Under the pieces are notes generated by a model, which did not search any database, was not told the origin of the DNA, and saw nothing but the letters and a program-made list of their open reading frames with translations. Position numbers and translations under genes: made by a program. Shown one piece after another: positions 7,038 through 15,530 of a stretch of 64,000 nt of DNA. The stretch comes from Phycisphaerales bacterium (GTDB lineage Bacteria > Planctomycetota > Phycisphaerae > Phycisphaerales > SM1A02). How positions within the stretch are numbered: the stretch's first letter is position 1; each line of letters opens with the position of its first letter. The stretch spans positions 62,001 through 126,000 of the forward strand of contig JAQWPT010000011.1 in assembly GCA_029245245.1 (NCBI GenBank). Reading direction: 5' to 3'.

Positions 7038-9179
7038 CTATCCGTCCTGGCACAGGCCCCAGTGGGCGAGCACCAGCAGCAGGTCGCTGACACCGGCGAG
7101 CCCATCTCCATCGACGTCGGCCTCGGCCTGTCCCCAACCGGCTACGACGGCAAGCAGGTCCATGACCCCGACCAGTCCGTCTTCATCCAGATCGGCGGGG
7201 CAGGGTGGTTCCACGTGGAGTTCCACGGGGTACTCGTCGGGAGTCGCCCAGGCGAGGTTCGGAACGGTTTCGGTTTCCCATGTGTCGCGTGGTTCATCGA
7301 AGGGGGTGATGGAGACCGAAGCGATGAGCAGTTCCGTCGTGTTGAAGTCCGGAGTTCCGCCCCAGCCGGTTTCGCCAATGTATCCGGACGCGGGGAACCA
7401 CGCCCCGATCCAGAATCGTGCTGCGCGATACGGAACATTGCCCTGTCCGTATTCGACATCGAGCAGTTCGTCGATGAGTACGTCGTCGAAATACCATCGC
7501 ACGCAGCCTTGCTCATCACGGGTGTCCCCGTTGTCCCCGAGATCGCTTCCACTGTGCCACTCGATGGCATAGGTATGGTAGATCCCGGCCAGGCTGTCCT
7601 CGGCGACGTCCACGATCGTGCCGTCCGCAGCACGCAGGAGGTGCCGACCCTTGTGTTCCCCGCCTTCTCCACCGAACTGCCCGCCCCAACTGTTGGTCCG
7701 TGCATTGGTGAAGGCGATCTGGTCCGGATCGACGCCGGCGTCCTTCGCCTCGGTTTCATTTCCACGGAGGTCCGTCGGAAACTCCCAGTCGATTTCCGTA
7801 TTTCGCCTGGGGTTGGGTTCATGCCAATGCCCATCCTGAGCAGGGTGGTAATCGATGTAGTGGAATGGCCAGAATGCGGTCACTGCTCCCGGTTCCGGCG
7901 CGACCTTGGCCCGGACTTCATATCGACCCGAGGCGTAGTACTGGCGAGTGGCGATGGCGGCGCCAACGCGCGTGCTTCGGCCCTCGTGCTCGATGGGGCC
8001 GTCGTAGAGATCGCCGTTGGCCTGCATGCGCAGGGCGACGATGGGCGTGTCACCATCCATGTCGTGAACAAGCGAACAGTTCAGCGGGCTGACCCCGCCG
8101 TTGTCTCCACCCCAGGACTTGCGGGAAATCAGCCACCGGGCCGGATCGAGTCGCCCCGAGTCGAAGGTTTCGTAGAATCCCCCGGTCGGGAGCGGGACGA
8201 TGTCCGTGGTCGGTGACCACTCGGTTCCGATGGCGCGCAACTGGATGTCGGTGAACCATGCATCGCCGGGCTGGTTCTTCCAGTTCTCCAGTGTGAGCTT
8301 GAGATCGGAGACCCAGGATTCACCCGTTGTGAACTCCAGGACCACGTTCTGCCACTCGACGCTGTCGATGGGTGTCGTGGCGATGAAATCTCCGGAACCA
8401 ACCAGGTACATCGATGCAATGACACCAGGGTCGACACGGGCCATCGCCGTCAACTCGTAGTGGGAACCCGGCGCCAAGGAGAGGTCGATCGCCTGGCGGG
8501 CGCGCGATGTATCTTCGGTCGAGCGGAGTCGCATGGCAGGTCCCTGATCCGTGTCGACCAGTTCCGCCTCGATGCCCGGATCCCATGGTGCAATGGTTTC
8601 GTTCGTGAAGTCGCCGTTGCCGATCAGTTCGTCACCGGGATTCGGCTGCACCGTGATCGAGGGCGGGCCGGCAAACTCACCCTGCCATGGTTCCGGGTCG
8701 GGGGCGGGGTGTCGGCCCTGGAGGATGGTGATGCCGTCGAAATGGACCACGGCGTCCTCGGTGGTCTGCCATGCCTGCAGCACCAGGTTGACGCTTGTCG
8801 TATCGGCGGTGAAGAACTCGAATCGCTCCTCAACCCATTGCCCCTGCTCTTCGATGGCCGTGTACCCGGAGGCCTTCTCGATCTGGGCTCCGTTTCGGAT
8901 CGCCAGGATCGGTGGGCAGAGACGATTGTCACTTCGCACCTTGGCAATCACGGTGTAGCGGTTGCGTGGTTGCAGTCCACTGATGATCTGGCTGGCCTCC
9001 GCCGTGACACCCGGGGCGGGAGTCAGCCGCAGACCTGGCGTGGCATCGTGTCCGTTCGCATCGAGTTCTGCGTTGCCGGTGACCGTCCATCCGGACAGTC
9101 CTTCTTCGAAATCGCCGTTGTTCACGAGATTGGCGGGAAAGGCAAACAGGGCCATTGAAAGCAAGGAGGCACTCAGCAT
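7038..9179 (-). CDS. secreted GH16-family glycoside hydrolase with two CBM4/9-like modules and a dockerin-like tail
   Basis: This 713-residue secreted protein has a signal peptide (about 1-16). Two jelly-roll carbohydrate-binding modules follow, each opening with NG(D/N)F-type sequence (about 17-155 and 186-315). The GH16 domain (about 335-645) has the catalytic signature TEIDWEF, with nucleophile Glu462, Asp464 and acid/base Glu466, preceded by RYEVRAKVAP and AFWPFHY. The C terminus (about 656-713) has two DxDxDGxxGVxDLLxVxAxWG units, a dockerin-like calcium-binding module common in Phycisphaerae. The enzyme should cut a beta-linked polysaccharide such as an algal galactan or laminarin; the GH16 subfamily cannot be fixed by eye. 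AAGGA precedes the ATG. It is divergent from an LPMO gene, suggesting joint polysaccharide use. Confidence 0.9.
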   Translation of the reverse strand: MLSASLLSMALFAFPANLVNNGDFEEGLSGWTVTGNAELDANGHDATPGLRLTPAPGVTAEASQIISGLQPRNRYTVIAKVRSDNRLCPPILAIRNGAQIEKASGYTAIEEQGQWVEERFEFFTADTTSVNLVLQAWQTTEDAVVHFDGITILQGRHPAPDPEPWQGEFAGPPSITVQPNPGDELIGNGDFTNETIAPWDPGIEAELVDTDQGPAMRLRSTEDTSRARQAIDLSLAPGSHYELTAMARVDPGVIASMYLVGSGDFIATTPIDSVEWQNVVLEFTTGESWVSDLKLTLENWKNQPGDAWFTDIQLRAIGTEWSPTTDIVPLPTGGFYETFDSGRLDPARWLISRKSWGGDNGGVSPLNCSLVHDMDGDTPIVALRMQANGDLYDGPIEHEGRSTRVGAAIATRQYYASGRYEVRAKVAPEPGAVTAFWPFHYIDYHPAQDGHWHEPNPRRNTEIDWEFPTDLRGNETEAKDAGVDPDQIAFTNARTNSWGGQFGGEGGEHKGRHLLRAADGTIVDVAEDSLAGIYHTYAIEWHSGSDLGDNGDTRDEQGCVRWYFDDVLIDELLDVEYGQGNVPYRAARFWIGAWFPASGYIGETGWGGTPDFNTTELLIASVSITPFDEPRDTWETETVPNLAWATPDEYPVELHVEPPCPADLDEDGLVGVMDLLAVVAGWGQAEADVDGDGLAGVSDLLLVLAHWGLCQDG

Positions 9180-9469
9180 GTCGGGTCCTTTAGATGGAGA
9201 CGGTTTTGTTCATGAAAGCACGGGAAGTATGCGTTTGAAATCAAGGCTCCGAAGGTTCCATTCGGAAATACTGGGTGCCTCCGGCCGGGTGCGACTCACT
9301 TGCGCAATCCTCGTAATGAGCGCAGCGTGCACGGCATCCGCCTCATGATTCCACCTTTTTTGGAATAAGAAGAATGCGTCGATTACTGAAAGCAAAAGTG
9401 GCGCATGCTGCGTATTGCAACGTGATTGGCGGCAGGATGTCGCCTTGCCAACAACTGCAGGAGATGAAC

Positions 9470-10732
9470 ATGAGAAACACAACACCTTTGTTCGCCATCG
9501 TGATGATGGCTCCCGTCGGCGTGGCGCTTGGCCATGGTTCCATGAAGGACCCGGTCAGTCGCGTGTATTCAATCTACCTTGAGGGGCCCAAGAGCCCGGA
9601 TTCCGATGCGGCCCGTGCCGCGGTCGGCGAGTGTGGGACCCAGCCCTTCTACGACTGGAACGAACTGGTCAACTTCTTCCCGGGTGAGGCCGACTACCAG
9701 GCGAATATTCCCTACGACCAGTCGATACCGGATGGGCGACTGGCATCGGCCGACAACGACAAGTATGCCTGCCTGGACATGATCCGGGATGACTGGCCTG
9801 CAACACCGGTTCAGGCCGGCCCGCGTGAACTCGTCTGGTTCGCGACCACGCCCCACAACCCCAGCGTCTTTCGTGCGTGGTTGACAACCGATGACTGGAA
9901 TCCGACGGATCCGTTGAACTGGGCCCAGATGGAAGAACTGGAACTCGGCCCGGTTTCGTTCGTCGACCAGGACTACCGGTTTGAAACCGTGCTGCCGGAG
10001 CGATCGGGTCGGCACGTGCTCTACATCATCTGGCAGCGACAGGATCCAGTTGGTGAGGGGTTCTATGCAGCATGCGATGTCGTATTCGGCAATGACAACT
10101 CTGATCCGATCGGAGCCTGCTGCATCGACGAGGGGTGTCGCCTGATCTCAGAGGCAGCATGTACTGCCAACGAGGGTGACTTCAACGGCGAAGACTCCCT
10201 GTGCGCCGAAGCCGCCTGCGACGGAGGAATGCAGGGGCCGGATTCCGTCTCCATTGAACTCGTCAACGATTGGGGAAGTGGTTACGAGGCCAGCATGACC
10301 GTGACGAACTCCATGGGTGACATGCCGATGTTCGAGTGGAGCATGACCTACGAAGGCGGTCCGGACATCACTTCGATCTGGAATGCGATTCACGAGTCTT
10401 CCGATGGCAACGGGCTCATCCGAAACGAGTTCCACAACGGCTACCTCGAGCCCGGGGCGTCAGCCACCTTCGGCTTCATTGTGGATGGTGCGTGGCCACC
10501 GGAGTTCTCGCACGCTGAACTCAACGGCATGCACGTTCATGTCGAGGGACTCGACGGGCACGACCCCTGCCCGGGCGATCTCGATGGGAACATGGAGGTG
10601 AGTGTCGATGATCTGCTGCTGGTGCTGGCGGCCTGGGGCACCATGGATCACGACATCGACGTCAATGGCGACATGATGGTCGGGGTCGAGGAACTGCTCT
10701 TCGTGATCTCGTCCTGGGGCGAATGCAACTGA
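9470..10732 (+). CDS. secreted AA10-type lytic polysaccharide monooxygenase with CBM2-like and dockerin-like modules
   Basis: This 420-residue protein has a 21-residue signal peptide, after which the mature chain would begin HGSMKDPVSRVY. This gives the N-terminal His22 of the copper histidine brace; the second ligand is His129 in WFATTPHNPSVFRAWLT, and GFYAACDVVF (about 197-206) closes the domain. A cysteine motif (GACCIDEGC...C...C, about 216-247) follows. Next are a CBM2-like beta domain (about 255-360) and a dockerin-like pair of DLLxVLxxWG units to the end. AA10 enzymes oxidatively cleave chitin or cellulose. The start at 9470 puts GGAG about seven bases upstream and places His exactly after the signal peptide; the earlier in-frame ATG 9464 abuts the ribosome site. 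Confidence 0.9.
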   Translation: MRNTTPLFAIVMMAPVGVALGHGSMKDPVSRVYSIYLEGPKSPDSDAARAAVGECGTQPFYDWNELVNFFPGEADYQANIPYDQSIPDGRLASADNDKYACLDMIRDDWPATPVQAGPRELVWFATTPHNPSVFRAWLTTDDWNPTDPLNWAQMEELELGPVSFVDQDYRFETVLPERSGRHVLYIIWQRQDPVGEGFYAACDVVFGNDNSDPIGACCIDEGCRLISEAACTANEGDFNGEDSLCAEAACDGGMQGPDSVSIELVNDWGSGYEASMTVTNSMGDMPMFEWSMTYEGGPDITSIWNAIHESSDGNGLIRNEFHNGYLEPGASATFGFIVDGAWPPEFSHAELNGMHVHVEGLDGHDPCPGDLDGNMEVSVDDLLLVLAAWGTMDHDIDVNGDMMVGVEELLFVISSWGECN

Positions 10733-10757
10733 TGTGGAACTGATGTCCGATGAACAG

Positions 10758-10797
10758 TGCCGGGCGGCGGGCCATCCCGTCGCCCGGTGCACTTTTT
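10758..10797 (+). terminator. intrinsic terminator after the LPMO gene
   Basis: A GC-rich stem of about 15 bp (GTGC-CGGGCGGCGGG / CCCGTCGCCCGG-GCAC, one bulge) ends in ACTTTTTC on the + strand. It lies 26 bases after the LPMO stop and touches the stop of the convergent VTT gene. Confidence 0.8.
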
Positions 10798-11582
10798 CAG
10801 GCATCACCCGAGGTGTCTGGTGTGGAGGCGGTGCTGAGGCCGAGCGTCTTCAGTGCCCGGTCCGAGATCCATCCGACGATGCCCAGGGCGACCAGCAGCA
10901 GGACGAGGCCCAGCAGCAGGACGAGGCCGCCCTTGCCCTCGGTGATGAAGGTCTGGATGTCGACGGCCCCGGTCGATGCCGCTGCAGCGGCGGATCCCAC
11001 GAACAATGCCGTACGAGGGGTCATGCCGACCACTACACCGATGATGTAGGGAACGATCGCCACCTTGCAACTGGCCATCACCAGATTCGTCAGCGCGAAG
11101 GGTGAGTTCGGTGGGACTCGCAGCAGGGTCACGATGCCCGTGGTCGACCAGAAGCCACGGCCGATCAGGGCGTCACGGACGGCCGAGGCACGGGAATGTT
11201 TCTTGATCAGTTCCTCGACCCGGTCCTGCGCAACGGCTCGTGACAGCCCGTAGCCGATGAGTGATCCGCCGGTGAATCCGATCAGGGCGCCCAGCAGGCC
11301 CAGGGGCAGGCCGAAGACCCAGCCTCCGAGCACGGCCTGCGCAAAGGTCGGCAGGATGCCCAGCCCGGAGGTCACCATGAAGACGAATATGTAGACAAGG
11401 AATCCCCAGTGACCGAGGCCCTTGAGTGCGGTAGCCGCATCACCGATGAGGAACAGAAGCGTGATGCCGAGAATCGCGGGCATCGTTGCCCACGCGATGC
11501 CCAGCAGGCCGGTAGGACCGAGGGCGATGAAGATCGCCTTCCAGTTCATTCTGTCGTCGGGGAGCTGCTCATCCGTGACCAT
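10797..11582 (-). CDS. VTT/TVP38-TMEM64 (DedA-related) membrane protein
   Basis: This 261-residue integral membrane protein has five or six hydrophobic helices. Its VTT domain (about 85-200) has the re-entrant segment GLGILPTFAQAVLGGWVFGLPLGLLGA, the GGSLIGYGLSR element and the arginine-containing LLRVPPNSPFALTN motif. Family members include YdjX/YdjZ and eukaryotic TMEM64/TMEM41B, and DedA relatives act in lipid translocation or undecaprenyl-phosphate recycling. The C terminus has one more helix (about 215-240) and a short polar tail. Its ATG is followed upstream by a 15-bp perfect hairpin (11620-11658). The substrate is not deducible. Confidence 0.88.
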   Translation of the reverse strand: MVTDEQLPDDRMNWKAIFIALGPTGLLGIAWATMPAILGITLLFLIGDAATALKGLGHWGFLVYIFVFMVTSGLGILPTFAQAVLGGWVFGLPLGLLGALIGFTGGSLIGYGLSRAVAQDRVEELIKKHSRASAVRDALIGRGFWSTTGIVTLLRVPPNSPFALTNLVMASCKVAIVPYIIGVVVGMTPRTALFVGSAAAAASTGAVDIQTFITEGKGGLVLLLGLVLLLVALGIVGWISDRALKTLGLSTASTPDTSGDA

Positions 11583-11619
11583 GGGATGGCATCATAGTTC
11601 CAGTCGCGGCACCCCATGT

Positions 11620-11658
11620 CATGAACCTCCCGGCTCGTGCCGGGCCGGGAGGTTCATG
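11620..11658. repeat. perfect 15-bp inverted repeat (hairpin)
   Basis: CATGAACCTCCCGGC (11620-11634) and its exact complement (11644-11658) flank the 9-base loop TCGTGCCGG. It lies in the 210-base space between the SGNH gene and the VTT gene, both on the minus strand. There is no T run on either side, so a terminator is only one possibility; a regulatory hairpin or a short mobile repeat are others. Confidence 0.85.
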
Positions 11659-11792
11659 AAGCGAACAATGTCCGCCAGAGAGGATGCAGCGGAAGGGCCG
11701 TGTACTCTTCCACTGCACTGGAGATAGGCACGAGCCGTTCCGGCTGTGCGCGGCATCTCCTGGAAATTTCACAAATCAGCTCCCAGGGAGCC

Positions 11793-12710
11793 TCAGTCTT
11801 CACTGGGGGGAGTTGGAGCCTCGCTCTTGACCGGCATGCCGGCATCTCGAGCCTCCTCGATCTCCACGTGATCAAGGTGGGACCGGACGGCATTTGGATC
11901 CCGGTGGTAGTCAGTCGGCACGATGGACGGGGTGCGATCATCGAGTACTCGAAGGGCCAGTTGACTGAGGGCGATGGTGCCGTCGGTGGTGGGATGCAGT
12001 TGATCAGGGAGAATGATCGTTCGAAGGCTCCCCGCAGGCCATTGCAATTCCTGGATTGTGAAGCCTTCGTTGGTGCGGATCTCGTCGATGGTCGCGGCCA
12101 GCGGCAACAGGGTGACGTTGTCACGTTCTGCCGCCCAGTCGTGCAGGCGCGTGTTCAGGGCAGCCAATTCATCAGGCGTCGGGACCTGGGAACTGCTGAG
12201 CATGATGCCGATGGCGGGAGACATGTCAGGGAAGTCGAAGACGACCACGGGGCACGTGAAGCGGTCGAGTTCCTTCAGCCCCCGTTCCAGCATGGCCAGC
12301 CTTGAATCTGCGCCGGTGTGGAACTTCAGATCCGTGCCCCGGTTTCCGTAGCCGTACCAGAAGAGAAAGTCGAGGGCGAGTACCAGGGTCGGCTCAGCGG
12401 CCACCGCCTCATTGACCTGGCGTGATCCCGAACTCTGTGGTGTACGGAAGAAGGTCGCATCACCACCGGAGACCACGATGTCGTGATCGGTCACGAGTGT
12501 CGCCTCGATCACGTCGGCGAGGTCGATCGGTTCGTTGTGGGTGTAGGTTTCCAGCGGGATTTCCACGGAGTTCCCGAAGCCCCAGGTCACGCTGGCACCG
12601 ATCAAGGCGATCCGGGTGAATGGATGAGGCGGTTCCGCTGGTTTCGACGTGGGCGTGGGAGGAGTGGCCAGTCCGTGGACACACAGGAGGGTGGCAAGGA
12701 GCAGTTGCAT
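11793..12710 (-). CDS. exported SGNH/GDSL-hydrolase-like protein
   Basis: This 305-residue protein has a short signal peptide (about 1-15) and a Pro/Thr-rich linker. Its Rossmann-like hydrolase domain opens with FTRIALIGASVTWGFG (block I, Ser at about residue 41). The closing block is LPDQLHPTTDG (about 237-247), supplying the Asp-x-x-His pair. These two blocks frame the SGNH catalytic triad. Blocks II and III (Gly, Asn) are less clear; VSGGDATF and LALDFLFWYGYGNR are candidates. By family it would be an esterase or carbohydrate deacetylase acting outside the cytoplasm. Its ATG is only three bases from the stop of the upstream ion-channel gene, so the two are probably cotranscribed. Confidence 0.78.
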   Translation of the reverse strand: MQLLLATLLCVHGLATPPTPTSKPAEPPHPFTRIALIGASVTWGFGNSVEIPLETYTHNEPIDLADVIEATLVTDHDIVVSGGDATFFRTPQSSGSRQVNEAVAAEPTLVLALDFLFWYGYGNRGTDLKFHTGADSRLAMLERGLKELDRFTCPVVVFDFPDMSPAIGIMLSSSQVPTPDELAALNTRLHDWAAERDNVTLLPLAATIDEIRTNEGFTIQELQWPAGSLRTIILPDQLHPTTDGTIALSQLALRVLDDRTPSIVPTDYHRDPNAVRSHLDHVEIEEARDAGMPVKSEAPTPPSED

Positions 12711-12713
12711 GGG

Positions 12714-13817
12714 TCAGGGTCCGATGTACTGTCGCCAGAGGGTCTCCCACTTGGGGTTGGCGAGTTCCTTGAGAAGTGCGATATCGATGGGCTTGAGGCG
12801 TGGGCTGCTCAGGGGGACGGCCAGGGCATAGAACCCGGGATCGAACGTGTCCGTCAGCACCACGATCTTGTTCGAGTAGTTGGATCGGACGTGGAATCGA
12901 ATGACCAGGTCGTCGTTTACGAAGGCCTCGATTTCATGGTTGAGAAGGGCCTGGAGCCCTGCATCCGTGGATTCGTAGTTGGTGAACGGAATCAGGTGTT
13001 CTTGGAGCCAGTGGGACGCGGTGGAACTCTGGAGCGTGCCGACCTTGACGTAGGGTAGTTGTGACGCATTGGAGATCGCGGGCCGCATCTGCCCGATGGT
13101 CAGCGAGGAAGCGATGGCGCCGGTGAACCCGGAGATCACCATGACCGAAGCGAACATCCAGAGCAGAGCGATTGACCGCCCGGCCGCCGTGATGGGGGCT
13201 TTGTCCCCGTATCCGACCGTAGTCATGGTCACCGCCGACCACCAGAAGGCGGCGCCAATGCCCTTGTGTGACGGTCCACCAAACTGATCCGTGTTGTGAC
13301 GGCGCTCCACGAGCCAGAGAATGAAGCCGGTGATCAGCAGCAGGACGCCGAGGGAAAGCATCGCCTGCGCGAAATCCCAGGAGAAGATCCGAACGATGGC
13401 ATCCCACCAGCCCGGGCCGGTCATCGGCAACACCGCGATGCCGAGGTGCGCCGGGGCGAAGGTATGGGAGAAGTCCATGAACGTGTCACGCTCGGCGGTC
13501 ATCGTGATGGAGGAAGCAGCGACATCGATTTCCTTGTTCTCGACGGCCTTCAGGAGTTCATCGAGGGTGCTGTATTCGCGATACGTGGTGGTGTAGCCGA
13601 GTTGGAGAGCGATCTGCTTCCAGAGTTCAATGCAGAGGCCGGTCCACTTCCCGTTCTGGTCCTTGAAGGACAGCGGGGGGGAGAGTTTGGTGCCGACAAT
13701 GAGAGATGTGCCTGCTTCCTTGGTCACCTTCACGTCCGATTCCGGCTCAAAGGCATGAAGGTTGGAAGTGCCCACCAGCGTGGCCAGAAGCATCAGCAGC
13801 AAGTGAACGGGTCGCAT
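12714..13817 (-). CDS. GluR0-like ligand-gated potassium channel (SBP_bac_3 fused to a pore)
   Basis: This 367-residue protein has a signal peptide (about 1-22). The first half of an amino-acid-binding lobe follows (about 38-130), with the ligand-arginine segment ITMTAERDTFMDFSHTF (Arg110). A two-helix pore then carries the selectivity filter TMTTVGYGD (about 197-205), and the second half of the binding lobe runs about 250-360. This split-lobe/pore/split-lobe order with a K+-type filter is that of prokaryotic ionotropic glutamate receptors. The start at 13817 was preferred over an upstream ATG at 13880 because it gives a clean signal peptide, has GAGAG upstream, and avoids overlapping the divergent MscS start. 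The ligand is unknown. Confidence 0.88.
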   Translation of the reverse strand: MRPVHLLLMLLATLVGTSNLHAFEPESDVKVTKEAGTSLIVGTKLSPPLSFKDQNGKWTGLCIELWKQIALQLGYTTTYREYSTLDELLKAVENKEIDVAASSITMTAERDTFMDFSHTFAPAHLGIAVLPMTGPGWWDAIVRIFSWDFAQAMLSLGVLLLITGFILWLVERRHNTDQFGGPSHKGIGAAFWWSAVTMTTVGYGDKAPITAAGRSIALLWMFASVMVISGFTGAIASSLTIGQMRPAISNASQLPYVKVGTLQSSTASHWLQEHLIPFTNYESTDAGLQALLNHEIEAFVNDDLVIRFHVRSNYSNKIVVLTDTFDPGFYALAVPLSSPRLKPIDIALLKELANPKWETLWRQYIGP

Positions 13818-13878
13818 TCCAGGGCTCTCTCGGGGTGGCTTGGACGTGAAGGGGGTCCGTGTCGTATCCTGCTCAGCC

Positions 13879-15042
13879 ATGAATGATACAACGACCTTGG
13901 CTGCGACTGCCCCTTCCGCTGGATCCGAGTCGATGGACCAGACCTGGTGGGATCACGTGGTCACTTTCTGCGACGCTCGTGACGAAATGCTGATTTCGAT
14001 CGGAATCGTGCTTGTGGTGGCCCTGGTCATCAACATCGTTCAGGCGTGGTTGCTTTCGAGGTTCGCTCGACGCATGCATCACGGAGGATTTCGCTGGTCG
14101 GCGGTGATCGCCTCGGTACTCAGCCGCCCCCTCGGGCTCATCATCTGGCTGGTTGCCCTGTCGCTGGCCCTGCAGATGTTCATCGAGCCCGATCCCGCCA
14201 AGCGGCTGGACAGCATGTCCGCGATGCGAATCGCGCAGGTCCGGACCGGGCTTGTGCTTCTGCTGTGCGGCTGGTTCCTGTCCCGCATGGTTCGTTCATA
14301 CGAGAAGATGCTGACCGAGCCCAAGGAAGGCGGGGAGATGGTGGATGTCACGATCATCCGTGCCATCTCCAACTTCCTGATCGTGCTGGTCTGGTTGGGA
14401 ACACTGCTGATTGCATTGCAGACCTACGGGGTCAACATGACCGCGATCATCACCCTCGGCGGCGCCAGCAGCTTCGCCTTGACCTTCGCATTCCAGGACG
14501 TGTTCAAGAATCTCTTCGGCGGAGTCATGATCCTGTTCTCCCGACCATTCCGGATCGGTGATGACGTCGAGATGAGGAGCAAGAGCATCGCCGGGACGAT
14601 TGAGCGGATCGGTCTCTACCAGACCTGCATCCGCGGTTGGGACAAGATTCCCATCATCCTTCCCAACTCGATGTTCCTGACGGATCCCATCATGAATCTC
14701 TCGGAGGCGACGCATCGACGGATACGCCTCGTGGTCGGGCTTCGATACGAAGACTTCGGCCAGGTCAGGGCCGTGAGTGACGAGATCACCGAGATGCTCA
14801 AGGCGCACGACGAGGTGGACAACGGTGCGTTGCTGCGAGTGGTGTTCAACAATTACGGCGATTCAAGCCTCGATCTCCAGGTCACCTGCCATTCACTGGC
14901 TGGCTGCTCCATGGGGGAGGCGGCATTCCTCCAGCAGGACGTCATGTTCAGGATCGGGGAGATCGTTGCCAGCCACGGTGCGGACTTCGCCTTCCCCACC
15001 ACGACCATCGACATGCCGGCGAAGGCGCCCCAGGCAACGTGA
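13879..15042 (+). CDS. MscS-family mechanosensitive ion channel
   Basis: This 387-residue protein has four hydrophobic segments (about 36-60, 75-95, 118-135, 165-190). The MscS pore helix and beta domain follow: GVNMTAIITLGGASSFALTFAFQD, NLFGGVMILFSRPFRIGDDVE, and IILPNSMFLTDPIMNLSEATHRR. The C-terminal alpha/beta domain runs to about 375. The channel releases solutes on hypo-osmotic shock or conducts small ions. It is divergent from the GluR0-like channel with about 60 bases between starts, so the two ion-flux proteins may share a regulatory region. Confidence 0.93.
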   Translation: MNDTTTLAATAPSAGSESMDQTWWDHVVTFCDARDEMLISIGIVLVVALVINIVQAWLLSRFARRMHHGGFRWSAVIASVLSRPLGLIIWLVALSLALQMFIEPDPAKRLDSMSAMRIAQVRTGLVLLLCGWFLSRMVRSYEKMLTEPKEGGEMVDVTIIRAISNFLIVLVWLGTLLIALQTYGVNMTAIITLGGASSFALTFAFQDVFKNLFGGVMILFSRPFRIGDDVEMRSKSIAGTIERIGLYQTCIRGWDKIPIILPNSMFLTDPIMNLSEATHRRIRLVVGLRYEDFGQVRAVSDEITEMLKAHDEVDNGALLRVVFNNYGDSSLDLQVTCHSLAGCSMGEAAFLQQDVMFRIGEIVASHGADFAFPTTTIDMPAKAPQAT

Positions 15043-15050
15043 GCCCGTGC

Positions 15051-15530
15051 TCAGCTGGACTGGAGAGGCGTCATCGCCGCCTCGGCGACGAAGTCGTTCC
15101 AGGGCGTCGGCAACGAGAGAGCCAGTTCCAGCAGGACGGCCGAGATCTCGCCTCGTGGCTGTGATGACAGCAACAGCCCATGGTGTTCGAGACCGGCGGC
15201 AATGATGAACAGGTAGTGCAGCAGTCCACGCATCCGATCGTCGGCATCACCGGCCTTGGCGAACTCCGCCTTGGCCTGGTCCTTGAGTGCATCCAGCCGG
15301 GTTGCATCGGCTTCTCCCGTGATCAGAAGGGCCTGGGGATCACCCGCATCGGCCAGTGTCCCCTTGGCAAGGGCATCCTTGAACCACTCCGTTGCGTCCG
15401 CTTGCTGCAGGCGTTCGATGAGGTGGTCCACGGGACGACGAGCCGGGTCGAATGCGATGCGCAGCAGGCCGGAAACCATCGAGTTGTCGAAGGTCCCGGG
15501 ATCAGGCGGGTTTGTTCCGTCTGTCGTCAT
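15051..15530 (-). CDS. conserved-looking hypothetical protein, partner of an upstream sigma-like gene
   Basis: This 159-residue soluble protein is rich in Ala, Leu and Asp and predicted to be largely helical. It has no signal peptide, membrane segment or recognised motif. A central His pair lies in LLHYLFIIAAGLEHHGLLL (about 104-122). Its ATG overlaps the stop of the sigma-like gene at 15527 by four bases, so the two are translationally coupled. A regulator of that sigma factor is a reasonable guess from position only. Confidence 0.6.
   Translation of the reverse strand: MTTDGTNPPDPGTFDNSMVSGLLRIAFDPARRPVDHLIERLQQADATEWFKDALAKGTLADAGDPQALLITGEADATRLDALKDQAKAEFAKAGDADDRMRGLLHYLFIIAAGLEHHGLLLSSQPRGEISAVLLELALSLPTPWNDFVAEAAMTPLQSS

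Noticed and set aside
8460-9158. Long + strand open frame opposite the GH16 gene
   Set aside because: GC-rich codon bias of the true gene keeps this frame open; no signal, motif or ribosome site supports it.
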